A stretch of DNA of 64,000 nt from contig CAKTMK010000005.1 in assembly GCA_934574045.1 (NCBI GenBank), positions 1-64,000 of the forward strand. The letters are read 5' to 3'. The translations under genes and the position numbers were made by a program. Below are positions 53,501-61,391 of this stretch, one piece after another (position 1 is the first letter of the stretch; each line of letters starts with the position of its first letter). Source of the DNA: an uncultured Oscillibacter sp. Lineage in GTDB: Bacteria > Bacillota > Clostridia > Oscillospirales > Oscillospiraceae. The notes beneath the pieces are model-generated. The model saw nothing but the letters and a program-made list of their open reading frames with translations. It searched no databases and was not told the origin of the DNA.

Positions 53501-54067
53501 CTTTCCGTGGACCTCCAGCACCAGCGCGGCCAGCGCCCCGTCGTCCCGTCCGGCGCCCAGCGTGTCCGCCAGCAGCCGTCCGCCGGGATCTGCGTCGATG
53601 CCCTCGTAAAAGTCCTCCAGCGTCCGGTCCAGCACCCGGGCGCGCAGCAGTCCCGCTTCGCCCTCGTCCAGCACGCGGAAGTCCGGCGTCAGGCAGCGGC
53701 GCTCCCCGTCCCGGGCCAGAAGATGGACGTTTTCCCGAAGCAGCGCCGTGCAGAACGAGTCCACGGTCTTGATGTCCGCCTGATAGACCCGCATGAGCTG
53801 ACTGCGCAGGCGCCGGTCGCCCGGCTCCTCCGCGATGCGGCGGCTCAGCTCCGAGGCAATGCGCCCCCGCAGCTCTGCCGCCGCGGCCTTGGTATAGGTG
53901 ATGATGAGGAAATCGTCGATGTTGCAGCCGTCCTCCCGGATGCTGCGGAACAGGCGCTCCACCAGCACCTTCGTCTTGCCGGACCCGGCCGCCGCCGAGA
54001 CGAGAAGGCTCCCGCCCCGGTCCTCCACCGCCGCCTGCTGGGCGGGCGTCAACTGCACCTTACCCAC
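50504..54067 (-). CDS. addA: AddA, helicase-nuclease subunit A
   Basis: 1187 residues, UvrD-family helicase with Walker A SAAAGSGKT (24-32), DEYQDTN, and a C-terminal RecB-type nuclease domain with VVDFKTDR (catalytic Asp-Lys). It processes double-strand breaks with AddB to load RecA at Chi sites. The start overlaps addB by eight bases. Confidence 0.96.
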   Translation of the reverse strand: MGKVQLTPAQQAAVEDRGGSLLVSAAAGSGKTKVLVERLFRSIREDGCNIDDFLIITYTKAAAAELRGRIASELSRRIAEEPGDRRLRSQLMRVYQADIKTVDSFCTALLRENVHLLARDGERRCLTPDFRVLDEGEAGLLRARVLDRTLEDFYEGIDADPGGRLLADTLGAGRDDGALAALVLEVHGKLQSHAYPDRWLDENRAKWAALPDTFDQTPYAAGLRTGVERQAASWSKIFRAAAEGTAGDPALYAGYGEKLLAAADSLDALAEAAGRDWDEAGRMAETVSFPRLTTPKGRKDDPEVLRLKTLWDGCKADVKKLRTLLSVTGAEAMEDLRAVAPAMEALLALTGEFSRRYREEKLRLNAADFSDQEHLALTLLTGEDGAPTELGRQVSARYREILVDEYQDTNEVQNHIFQAVSREGKNLFTVGDVKQSIYRFRLADPTIFLRKYLSYRPCGEAAEGEARKILLSQNFRSRREILNAANFVFENIMSPELGEMEYGEDEKLHFGAAYYPERADCAVEYHLICAHRRSAELERPVKKVVAEARFAAARIRALLDEGFPVTGEDGVLRPCRPEDIVLLMRSPGSRAEVFAAALEERGVPCSFQEQGDYFSSMEVSTVLSLLHVIDNPRQDVPLIAVLRSPLFGFTPDRLARVRAGTADGDFYTAVTADGGGDCRGFLETLERLRLLARDMSVDRLLWRVYNELNVLGIFGAMDRGRERKENLIALTELAEKLEAGGCRGLFLFLSRLQRLIDSGQAPAAGGRQESGGVQLMSVHRSKGLEFPIVLLCDLDRAFSRMDFDSPVLVHPELGLGPRRVDLERRIHYPTMARRAVEDRLRRENQSEEQRILYVAMTRPKEKLILIHSLYSAENALKKLTSLAACPVPPETAAGCRSYGEWLLLPLLCRPEAEPLRDLAGVEPEKLNGGDETPWQIFIHDSEELQPVGGTIQPLHAPRDGQTADLRFLELEYPYTAATHLPAKRTATQLKGREKDDEAAENAPRPPALHPLEQPRFRQERRGLTPAERGTAVHLALQYLDFSDMDAAGQLAALREKRLLTPEQADSVDIAQLETLLRSPLAAEIRSGKNVLREYPFTVLIPASGLDPAAQDDQVLLQGVVDCCFETGDGLVVVDFKTDRVSGGETALRAEHYRPQMEAYSAALERVLEKPVVRRVLYFLTPGETVEL

Positions 54068-57000
54068 GTTTGTCCTCCTCTCCCAGCTCCTGCCAGAACT
54101 CCGCCGCCGTCACCTTTCGGATATAGCGCAGCCGGTCGCCGCCCCGCCCGTCCTCAAAGTGGCAGGCGGCGGCCCAGTCGCAGAACTGACACACGCTGTC
54201 GCTCTCGTCATGGCAGCAGGGGTCCGCGTCGATCACGCCGCCGCGCACCTCTCCAGCAATGTCCTCCAGCAGCCGCTCCACGTACCGGCCCAGCCGGCCC
54301 AGCTGCTCCGCGCTGGCAAGGCTGCCCACCAGTCCGCCCTCCCGGTTTACCCGCAGAGGGAGATACTTCGGCTCCGTCAGCGCGTCGTGCTCCATCGCCT
54401 GCAAAACCTCCGGCTGGTCCAGCACCAGACCGCTGCGGCGCAGCGCCTTGGCCCGCTCCTGCGCCAGCTTCTCCGGCGTGATGTTCCGCTCCTCCGCCAG
54501 AATATCGTCCCGGGCCGGGAGATACAGCACCCCGGCGGGGACCACCTCCCGGCCGAAATACGCGCCGCCCTGCCGTTCCAGCGTGAAGAGATACAGCAGC
54601 ATCTGGATGTCCAGCCCCATGCGGACCTCCGCCAGATCGAAGCTCTTTTTGCCGGTTTTGTAGTCCACCACCCGCAGATAGAGCTTTTCGTCCCGGATCC
54701 AGCCGTCCACCCGGTCTACCTTCCCGTTGACGCTCAGCTCCCCCTCCGGGCCGAGAACTGTAATGGCCGGGATCTTCCCGCCGTCTCCAAAGGAAAGCTC
54801 GAACTCCACTGGCACAAAGTCCGACTGCGCCAGCTCCCGCGCCGTCTCCTCCACCACGGCGCAGGCCGTGGTCCGCAGCCGGGAAAAGAGGTAGCGGAAC
54901 CGGGCCGGGCGGTCCTGAAAGTTGGGGAGCTGGCGCTGCTCGTACTCCTTCATGAACCGGTCCGTCAGCTCGTGAAGCTCTTTAACGGAAACGTCCTTGA
55001 AGCTCTTTCCCTTTACAGTTTCCGCCGCCACGTGCTCTAGAATATCGTGCAGGAACGTGCCGATCTGGGGCGCGTCCAGCGCGGCGGTCTCCCGCCGGCG
55101 GGCCTTCAGGCCGTACTGCATGAAGTACGCAAAGTGGCACTGGCGCAGCCGCTCCAGCCGGGAGGCGGACATGCTCAGCCGGTCGCCGTACAGCGCCCGC
55201 ACCGCCGGGGCGGAGAGCCGTCCCCGGCCCATGGCCGCCGCCCGCTCCATCGCCGCCAGCAGCGGCTGCTGCTCCGGCCGCCCGGCAAACCAGCGCCAAA
55301 CCGGGCCGTCCGGATCTTGCCCTGCTTCTTCCAACGCGGGCGCAATGGCTGTCAGGCGGTATTCCTTGTCGGCACTTTCCCGCATCAGGCGGTTTTTTGA
55401 AAACAGCTTCAGCAGCCGCTCCACCACGAACGCCGGACGGAGCTGCCCGCCGCCCGCGTCGGAAACGGGATAGCTGACCGTCAGCCCCACGGTGGGCTGG
55501 GCCAGCGCGGCGTAAAGGTTCTGCAGCTCCACGTTGAACTGCTCCCCGCCGCTGGGCGCCAGCCTCACGCCGCGGATGGCCAGCTCCTCCCGGTCGTCCT
55601 CGTTCAGGACGCCGCCGCCCTGCGCCACGGCGGGAAGCACATGGTCGTTGGCCCCCAGCAGGAACAGGTACTTGGCCGTGTGGCGGTCGTTCCGGGTGAT
55701 CTCACTGGCGGAGACCTGATCCAGCGCGGGCGGGATGGTCCCCACGCTGTACTGCGTCAGCAGCAGCCGGAACAGGCGTGAAAAGGTCTCCGCGTCCATC
55801 GGCTCGCCGCCCAGGATCTCCACGAACTGGTCCAGCACGCCGCACAGGATGCCCCAGAGCTGGCCGGTCTCCTCCGCCTCCTGAAGCCGGTCCTGCGCGC
55901 CCAGCGCCCGCATCTGCTCCTCCAGCGCGCTTTGAAGCCCCAGCGTTTCCATATAACTGTAAAGCGCATTCACTTGTTCCTCCGCAGTCTGCGCGGCTTT
56001 CAACCCGTCCGCAAGCAGCTTGAGCGGCTCCCGGACGCGGCGGCGCAGCCCGTTCAGCTCCGCCAGCTCTGCGGTCCGCGCGTCGGTCCACGGTGCGCCG
56101 TACCCACCGGGGTTGGCGGTCCAGTCCGCGTCCCGGGTCCAGAGCGAGCCGTGGATCTCCCACGTGAGCACGTAGTTTTCCAGCGCGTCGCACTCCGCCA
56201 TGCTCAGCCCGGCCAGTCCCGTTTTCAGACAGCGGAACACGTCCTCATACTCGAACCCGCCGGTCACGGCATCCAGCGCCCCGGTGAGCAGCGAGAGCAC
56301 CGGCTTTTCCAGAATGTCGCTGCGGCGGCTGAGATACACCGGCACGCCGTACCGCTCAAACACGTTTTCGATGATGGAGCCGTAGTCTTTCATGTTCCGC
56401 GCGGCCACCGTGATGTCCCGGAAGCGGCACTTTCCCGTTTTTACCAGCCGCACGATATCGGCGGCGGTCTGCTCCACCTCGCTGAAAAGGCCGTCCGCCT
56501 CCCGAACGCGGACGGCGTCCGTCTCCTCCGGCCACGTCTCGTCCCCGTCGAAAAACGCCCGCTCCACAAGGCCCAGCGGCGTTTCGTCCCGCGCGGTCAC
56601 AAACTCCAGCTCGCACTTCTGCCCCGCCTCGACTGCCAGACGGCGCAGCAGCTCGCAGGTGCGGACGGACGCCTCAAAGATCTCCGATCGGTTCCCCCGC
56701 TCGCCCAGAAGCGTCACCGTCACCGACGCGGCGCGGCGCAGCAGCACGGACAAAACCTTGCGCTCCAGCCCGTTGAAATAGGAAAACCCGTCCAGATAAA
56801 CGTCCTTCCCGTCGACGTAGCCGGACTCCTCCAGCCGGTCCGCCAGCTTGCTCATCCGATCCCGGGCGTCCATGCCGGGGCGGCAGAGCCGGGCGGAAAC
56901 GTCCGCGTAGATCAGCGCCAGATCCCGCAGCTTGTCACCCATACCGCCGGGGATGTCCTCCACCTGAGCGGTCAGCACCTCCGGAGACACGGCGTAGCTG

Positions 57001-57377
57001 GTCAGCTCGTCCAGCGCGCCCATGAGCTGTTCCAGAAAGGCGGCCCGCTGGCTGGGACGGCGGTAGACCTTCAGCACGGGGGAAAGCTCCGTCAGGGACC
57101 TTTGCAGCGTCAGCAGCTTTCCGCCAGCGTCCAGAGACACGTCCGCCGCCCCGCCGGTCACGGCCAGCACCCGCGCCGCCAGACGGCGGAAGCTCAGCAC
57201 CTCCGCGTGGCGGCTGGCGGTGTCTCCGCAGACGCGGCACAGATCCACCTCCGCCTGATGGGACGCGTGCTCCGGCACCAGCAGGATCTGCCGGGACGCG
57301 TCGCCCGTTTCTGCGATCCGGCGCAGGATGCGCTCCGATTTTCCGCTTTTTGCCCGGCCGATCAGGATGTTCAGCAT
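54060..57377 (-). CDS. addB: AddB, helicase-nuclease subunit B
   Basis: 1105 residues. The N-terminal Walker A is ILIGRAKSGKSE; the C-terminal nuclease motif GKVDRVDG...VVDYKTGKK is intact; and an iron-sulfur cluster is predicted from Cys in RLRQCHFAYF plus CQFCDWAAAC. All match Bacillus AddB. It is transcribed first, then addA. Confidence 0.96.
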   Translation of the reverse strand: MLNILIGRAKSGKSERILRRIAETGDASRQILLVPEHASHQAEVDLCRVCGDTASRHAEVLSFRRLAARVLAVTGGAADVSLDAGGKLLTLQRSLTELSPVLKVYRRPSQRAAFLEQLMGALDELTSYAVSPEVLTAQVEDIPGGMGDKLRDLALIYADVSARLCRPGMDARDRMSKLADRLEESGYVDGKDVYLDGFSYFNGLERKVLSVLLRRAASVTVTLLGERGNRSEIFEASVRTCELLRRLAVEAGQKCELEFVTARDETPLGLVERAFFDGDETWPEETDAVRVREADGLFSEVEQTAADIVRLVKTGKCRFRDITVAARNMKDYGSIIENVFERYGVPVYLSRRSDILEKPVLSLLTGALDAVTGGFEYEDVFRCLKTGLAGLSMAECDALENYVLTWEIHGSLWTRDADWTANPGGYGAPWTDARTAELAELNGLRRRVREPLKLLADGLKAAQTAEEQVNALYSYMETLGLQSALEEQMRALGAQDRLQEAEETGQLWGILCGVLDQFVEILGGEPMDAETFSRLFRLLLTQYSVGTIPPALDQVSASEITRNDRHTAKYLFLLGANDHVLPAVAQGGGVLNEDDREELAIRGVRLAPSGGEQFNVELQNLYAALAQPTVGLTVSYPVSDAGGGQLRPAFVVERLLKLFSKNRLMRESADKEYRLTAIAPALEEAGQDPDGPVWRWFAGRPEQQPLLAAMERAAAMGRGRLSAPAVRALYGDRLSMSASRLERLRQCHFAYFMQYGLKARRRETAALDAPQIGTFLHDILEHVAAETVKGKSFKDVSVKELHELTDRFMKEYEQRQLPNFQDRPARFRYLFSRLRTTACAVVEETARELAQSDFVPVEFELSFGDGGKIPAITVLGPEGELSVNGKVDRVDGWIRDEKLYLRVVDYKTGKKSFDLAEVRMGLDIQMLLYLFTLERQGGAYFGREVVPAGVLYLPARDDILAEERNITPEKLAQERAKALRRSGLVLDQPEVLQAMEHDALTEPKYLPLRVNREGGLVGSLASAEQLGRLGRYVERLLEDIAGEVRGGVIDADPCCHDESDSVCQFCDWAAACHFEDGRGGDRLRYIRKVTAAEFWQELGEEDKRG

Positions 57378-57428
57378 GGCCGCTCCTCTCCCCGCGCCGT
57401 CTCCGGCGGCGGATGTCGTTTCCGTTCC

Positions 57429-57434
57429 ATTGTA
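57429..57434 (-). promoter_or_regulatory. Possible -10 box of the addBA operon
   Basis: TACAAT on the minus strand, 52 bp before the addB start; the -35 (TGTTCA, 17 bp upstream) is weak. It is back-to-back with the DUF1643 promoter. Confidence 0.4.
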
Positions 57435-57463
57435 GCACAGCGGCGGCGGAATGAACAGAAGAT

Positions 57464-57492
57464 TTGCATTTTCCGCCGGAGCCTGCTACACT
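57464..57492 (+). promoter_or_regulatory. Sigma-A promoter of the DUF1643 gene
   Basis: TTGCAT (57464-57469), 17 bp, TACACT (57487-57492). Confidence 0.7.
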
Positions 57493-57523
57493 GGTGAAAA
57501 CCGTCGAAAAGGAGCCTTCGCCC

Positions 57524-58135
57524 ATGCACATTCCAAGTTCCACCACCGGCCAGATCGAGGTCCTGCCCTTTGACGCGGCGCTGGAGGAGGCGCTGCGCCC
57601 CTCGCCGGACTATGACGTGGACCGCTGGCTGTACGTTCCAAACGTCTACTCCGAATACCGCTACATCCTCGGCACCCGGGGGACGCGCCCGTTGATCTGC
57701 GTCGGCATCAACCCCTCCACCGCCGCGCCGGACGCGCTGGATCCCACGCTCCAGTCCGCCCAGCGCATCGCTCTGAGCAACGGGTACGACAGCTTCCTCA
57801 TGTTCAATGTCTACGCCCAGCGCGCCACCCGCCCGGACGATATGGAGCGGGAGTACAACCCGTTCCTCCACGGAGAGAACTGCAAGGCCTTCGCCTATCT
57901 GCTCTCCCTAAGCCCCGCGCCCGCCGTGTGGGCCGCGTGGGGCAACATCATCGAAAAGCGTCCGTATCTGATGGACTGCCTGCGGGAGCTGGCGGAGCTG
58001 GGCCGGGGCGCGGGCGCCCGGTGGTTCACTGCCGGGCCGCCCCTCAAGTCCGGCCACCCGCACCATCCCCTCTACCTCCGGCGGGACACCGCCCTGCTTC
58101 CGTTCGACGTGGAGCAGTATCTCTCCCTGCGGTAA
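57524..58135 (+). CDS. DUF1643-family protein
   Basis: 203 residues with the DUF1643 pattern: YRYILGTRG, VGINPSTAAPDALDPTLQSAQRIALSNGYDSFLMFNVYAQRATRPDDM and a C-terminal GPPLKSGHPHHPLYL. The family has a uracil-DNA-glycosylase-like fold; its substrate is unknown, and it often occurs beside mobile or DNA-repair genes. ATG 57524 has AAAAGGAG upstream. It is divergent from addBA. Confidence 0.85.
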   Translation: MHIPSSTTGQIEVLPFDAALEEALRPSPDYDVDRWLYVPNVYSEYRYILGTRGTRPLICVGINPSTAAPDALDPTLQSAQRIALSNGYDSFLMFNVYAQRATRPDDMEREYNPFLHGENCKAFAYLLSLSPAPAVWAAWGNIIEKRPYLMDCLRELAELGRGAGARWFTAGPPLKSGHPHHPLYLRRDTALLPFDVEQYLSLR

Positions 58136-58141
58136 GCGAAC

Positions 58142-58180
58142 AGCCGCCCCCTCCGTCTGTACGGAGCGGGGCGGCTTTTT
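58142..58180 (+). terminator. Terminator of the DUF1643 gene
   Basis: A 15-bp stem with one bulge (arms from 58142 to 58156 and 58161 to 58176) and TTTTT. Confidence 0.85.
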
Positions 58181-58205
58181 CCGCGCTGAAATTTTCGGCC
58201 CGCGG

Positions 58206-58233
58206 CACATTTTCGGCCCCGCGGACATATACT
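58206..58233 (+). promoter_or_regulatory. Sigma-E/K-like promoter of the three-gene Pro/Gly cluster
   Basis: CACATT (58206-58211), 14 bp, CATATACT (58226-58233). It closely matches the spoVM-cluster promoter in both boxes and spacing. Confidence 0.5.
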
Positions 58234-58272
58234 GCCCTGACGGAGCGATCCGAGAGCTGACAGGAGGTCAAT

Positions 58273-58530
58273 ATGGACGACAAAGCCAAAAGCATCATTC
58301 AGGGCATGAATCAGGACCCCGCCGCGGTCCAGCGGCTGCTCTCCTCACAGGATGGGCGCAGGCTGGTCCAGATGATGGCGCAGGCCAACGGCGGTCCCGC
58401 CCTTCAGCAGGCCGCCAACAACGCCATGCGGGGCGACACCGGCCAGATCGTGCAGATGGTCAACCGGCTGATGCAAAGCCCGGAGGGCGCAGCGCTGGTG
58501 GAGCGCATCAATCAGGCCGCGAAAAAATAA
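58273..58530 (+). CDS. Small helical protein, first gene of an uncharacterised cluster
   Basis: 85 residues, all-helical with many Gln/Asn/Met (VQRLLSSQDGRRLVQMMAQAN). It has no cysteines, signal or membrane segment. ATG 58273 follows AGGAGG. The pattern SxxG..L..ll resembles short repeated helices also seen at the start of the next gene. I do not recognise a family. Confidence 0.7.
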   Translation: MDDKAKSIIQGMNQDPAAVQRLLSSQDGRRLVQMMAQANGGPALQQAANNAMRGDTGQIVQMVNRLMQSPEGAALVERINQAAKK

Positions 58531-58551
58531 GCCGGAAAGGGGGCGGGCGGC

Positions 58552-59007
58552 ATGGCAGAATTTGAGGAAAAGCTGAACGCGCTGCTGTCGGACCCGAACA
58601 GCATGGCGCAGATCATGCAGCTTGCCCAGTCGCTCGGCGGCGGGAGCACCCCGCAGCAGAACGCGCAGAGCGGCTTCGCGCCGCCGCCCCCGCCCGGCCA
58701 GCCGCAGACGGGCGGTCCGACCGCGCCTCCGGGCGGCTTTCCGCTGGGAGGAAGCGCGCCCCCGCCCCCGGGAACGGGCGGAAGCCCGCTGGGGTCGCTG
58801 CTGGGCGGCATTGACCCGGCCACCATCGCCCGGCTCCTTCCGTTGGTGCAGGAGCTGTCCAGCCCGCAGAACGAGCGCAGCCGCGCGCTGCTGTACGCGC
58901 TGCGCCCCTATCTGAAGCCCGCGCGGCAGGAAAAGATCGAGCGGGCGCTCCAGCTTGCCCGCGTCGTACACGTGGGGAAGAAATTCATCTCCGGTTGGGA
59001 GGGGTAA
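58552..59007 (+). CDS. Pro/Gly-rich protein with helical ends
   Basis: 151 residues: helical N-terminus (1-30, LNALLSDPNSMAQIMQLAQSLGGG), a Pro/Gly/Gln low-complexity middle (about 38-82) and a helical C-terminus (about 88-145, LLYALRPYLKPARQEKIERALQLAR). Soluble by composition. It is the second gene of the cluster, 21 bases after the first, and shares a DPNS/NGG-type helical motif with it. Confidence 0.7.
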   Translation: MAEFEEKLNALLSDPNSMAQIMQLAQSLGGGSTPQQNAQSGFAPPPPPGQPQTGGPTAPPGGFPLGGSAPPPPGTGGSPLGSLLGGIDPATIARLLPLVQELSSPQNERSRALLYALRPYLKPARQEKIERALQLARVVHVGKKFISGWEG

Positions 59008-59010
59008 GGG

Positions 59011-59406
59011 ATGTATAACCGCTATATCCGCGGCGACAGCGGCGTCTATACCCGCATTCCCGAGGAGGAGCCGCAGCGCCCCGGCGGACCGTCCGGCGGC
59101 GGGCCTCCCCCGGGAAACGGACCCGGCAGGCCCGGAGCGCCCAACGGGCCGGGCCACCCCGGCGGCGGTCCCGGCGGTCCGGCGGGACCCGGCGCACCGC
59201 CGCCCAACGGGCCGTTTCAACCGCCGCCGCCCCCGCCGAAGGGGCCGGACGGCCTGTCCTCCGCGCTGCGGCATCTGCTGGACAAATTCCATCTGGACAG
59301 CGTGGATTCCGGCGATCTGCTGCTGCTCCTGCTGCTGTTCTTCCTGTTCAAGGAGGACGCCGACGACGAGCTTCTCATCGCGCTGGGCCTGCTGCTGGTG
59401 CTGTAA
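59011..59406 (+). CDS. Pro/Gly-rich protein with C-terminal hydrophobic hairpin
   Basis: 131 residues beginning MYNRYIRGDSGVYTRIPEEE, then ~60 residues of Pro/Gly repeats (about 24-77) and a C-terminal hydrophobic segment (about 100-131: DLLLLLLLFFLF, KEDADDE, LLIALGLLLVL). The two hydrophobic stretches around an acidic turn look like a membrane hairpin. It starts three bases after the previous gene. The three proteins may form one envelope-associated complex; no family is recognised. Confidence 0.72.
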   Translation: MYNRYIRGDSGVYTRIPEEEPQRPGGPSGGGPPPGNGPGRPGAPNGPGHPGGGPGGPAGPGAPPPNGPFQPPPPPPKGPDGLSSALRHLLDKFHLDSVDSGDLLLLLLLFFLFKEDADDELLIALGLLLVL

Positions 59407-59442
59407 AAACCGGCTTTCCGGAATTTCCGGAAAGCCGGTTTT
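59405..59442. terminator. Bidirectional terminator between the cluster and the next convergent gene
   Basis: A near-perfect 17-bp-arm hairpin (AAAACCGGCTTTCCGGAA and its complement) with A/T flanks on both sides. Confidence 0.9.
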
Positions 59443-59459
59443 GCTCTGTTTCCGCCGGA

Positions 59460-60215
59460 TCACTCCGGCTCGGTCAGCACCGTCCCGTCCGGCAGCGTGA
59501 AATCCGCCGCCGTGGGGCCGGACGCGTCCAGCGAGGGCGCGCCCATGCGGTAGATCGTCGTTCCGTTCTGGAGCCACTCCGCCGCCGCCAGAAGCCCGGT
59601 GTTCACGCTGACCCAGTAGCGCATCACGTACCCGTCGTCATCCTCGCCGGTCTCCACATAAATGCAGTTCACGCCGGAAAGGCTGCGGTAATCCGCCTTC
59701 TCGATCTGGCTGACCGGCAGCGCCAGCACGTCCTCATAGGTGGGGATGCCCTGCTCCTCGTCGGCGGAGATGTCCCCCGCTGCGCAGCGGTAGACCTCGC
59801 TCTGGCTGCCGTACCAGATGTAGGTGGTCTGCCCGTCGGTGAGCGTGTGGCGGACCTGCTGACCCTCCGGCGCGGCGTCCGTCCGGGTCCAGCCGCCGCT
59901 GACGGCAACGGTGGTCCTGGTCGTTCCGCTGCCGCCGGACCATAGCCGTTCCGCCGTGATCGTCCGGCGGTAGGACGCGGGGCGGTGGAGCGATTCAATG
60001 GCCAGCTGGACGGTCTGCGGCGTGACGGTCACGGGCATAACGGCGGTTCCGCCGCCGCCTTCGGACGCGGAGGGGTCCTCCGCGGGCTGCGTCGTATCCG
60101 GCAGCACGATGCGGGAGGAGCGGCGCAGACCGTTGCTCAGCAGGATGGCCACCACCAGCAGGATCAGGACCGCAAAGCCGATGGCGGTAAATTTTCCAAT
60201 TTTACGCTTCTTCAT
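59460..60215 (-). CDS. Membrane-anchored extracytoplasmic protein of unknown function
   Basis: 251 residues: basic start (MKKRKIGK), one membrane helix (about 10-30), then an extracytoplasmic domain of about 200 residues rich in Thr/Gly/Asp with WSGGSG, YIWYGSQSEVYRC and VNCIYVETGEDDDGYVMRYWVS. The alternation suggests an antiparallel beta-sheet like the LolA/RseB superfold, which is a guess. It follows wecB by 24 bases on the same strand. Confidence 0.7.
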   Translation of the reverse strand: MKKRKIGKFTAIGFAVLILLVVAILLSNGLRRSSRIVLPDTTQPAEDPSASEGGGGTAVMPVTVTPQTVQLAIESLHRPASYRRTITAERLWSGGSGTTRTTVAVSGGWTRTDAAPEGQQVRHTLTDGQTTYIWYGSQSEVYRCAAGDISADEEQGIPTYEDVLALPVSQIEKADYRSLSGVNCIYVETGEDDDGYVMRYWVSVNTGLLAAAEWLQNGTTIYRMGAPSLDASGPTAADFTLPDGTVLTEPE

Positions 60216-60239
60216 GGCTCCCCCGTCCGTTTTCCCGTC

Positions 60240-61391
60240 TCAGGCGCCGCGGTAATCCTCCGGTTGCCGGTCGCGCAGGCCGAAATGCCACTCGATCGCG
60301 TCCGCGATGCGCGCGCAGGCACGGCCGTCGCCATAGGGGTTCACCGCGTGGGCCATCTGCGCGTAGGCCGACTTGTCGCGGATCAGCCGCTCCGCCATGG
60401 TCACGATGTCGTCCTGCACCACTCCCGCCAGCTTCACCGTCCCGGCGGCCACGGCCTCCGGCCGCTCCGTCTCCCGGCGCAGCACCAGAACGGGCTTCCC
60501 CAGCGCGGGAGCCTCCTCCTGCAAACCGCCGGAGTCCGTCAGCACCAGATAGCAGCGGGCCATGAGATTGTGCATCTCGTCGGCGGGCAGCGGGTCGATC
60601 AGGTGGACCCGGGGCGCGCCCCGGAGGTACCGGTCCACCGCCTCCCGCACCACGGGACTGAGGTGGACGGGATACACCAGCTCCACGTCCTCGTTCTCCT
60701 CGGCGATCTGCCGCAGAGCCAGCATGATATTTTTCATCGGTTCGCCGTAATTCTCCCGCCGGTGGCAGGTGACGAGACAGACCTTCTTCTCGCCGTAGGG
60801 CAGGCGGTTCAGCTCCTCCGTCGCAAAGCGGTAATCGTCCCGCACCGTGGTCTTCAGCGCGTCGATCACCGTGTTGCCGGTGATGAACAGGTTCTCCCGG
60901 ATGCCCTCCCGGGCCAGATTGTCCCGGTTGTTCGCCGTGGGGCAGAAATACAGATCCGCCAGCCGGGACACCAGCACGCGGTTCATCTCCTCCGGAAAGG
61001 GAGAATACTTGTCATAGGTCCGCAGGCCGGCCTCCACATGGCCCACCTTCACCTGATGGTAAAACGCGGACAGCGCCCCGGCGAAGGTGGTGGAGGTGTC
61101 CCCGTGGACCAAGATCATGTCGGGCTTGAGGGCGTCAATGGCCTCGTCCATCCCCAGAAGGCACTTGCTGGTGATGGTGGAGAGGGTCTGCCGGGGGGTC
61201 ATAATGTCCAGATCCCAGTCCGGCTTGAGATGAAAGACCTCCAGCACGGAGTCCAGCATCTGGCGGTGCTGCGCCGTGACGCAGCAGAGGCTCTCGATCC
61301 CCTCCCGCGCGGCCAGCTCTTTCACGAGGGGAGCCATCTTGATGGCCTCCGGCCGGGTGCCGAACACGCTCATCACGCGGATCTTTTCCAT
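60240..61391 (-). CDS. wecB: UDP-N-acetylglucosamine 2-epimerase
   Basis: 383 residues. MSVFGTRPEAIKMAPL, VHGDTSTT, GHVEAGLRT and LTDSGGLQEEAPALGKPVLVLR are the family blocks. It makes UDP-ManNAc for wall teichoic acid or capsule. It starts one base after the glycosyltransferase gene, and both act on UDP-GlcNAc at the membrane. Confidence 0.95.
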   Translation of the reverse strand: MEKIRVMSVFGTRPEAIKMAPLVKELAAREGIESLCCVTAQHRQMLDSVLEVFHLKPDWDLDIMTPRQTLSTITSKCLLGMDEAIDALKPDMILVHGDTSTTFAGALSAFYHQVKVGHVEAGLRTYDKYSPFPEEMNRVLVSRLADLYFCPTANNRDNLAREGIRENLFITGNTVIDALKTTVRDDYRFATEELNRLPYGEKKVCLVTCHRRENYGEPMKNIMLALRQIAEENEDVELVYPVHLSPVVREAVDRYLRGAPRVHLIDPLPADEMHNLMARCYLVLTDSGGLQEEAPALGKPVLVLRRETERPEAVAAGTVKLAGVVQDDIVTMAERLIRDKSAYAQMAHAVNPYGDGRACARIADAIEWHFGLRDRQPEDYRGA

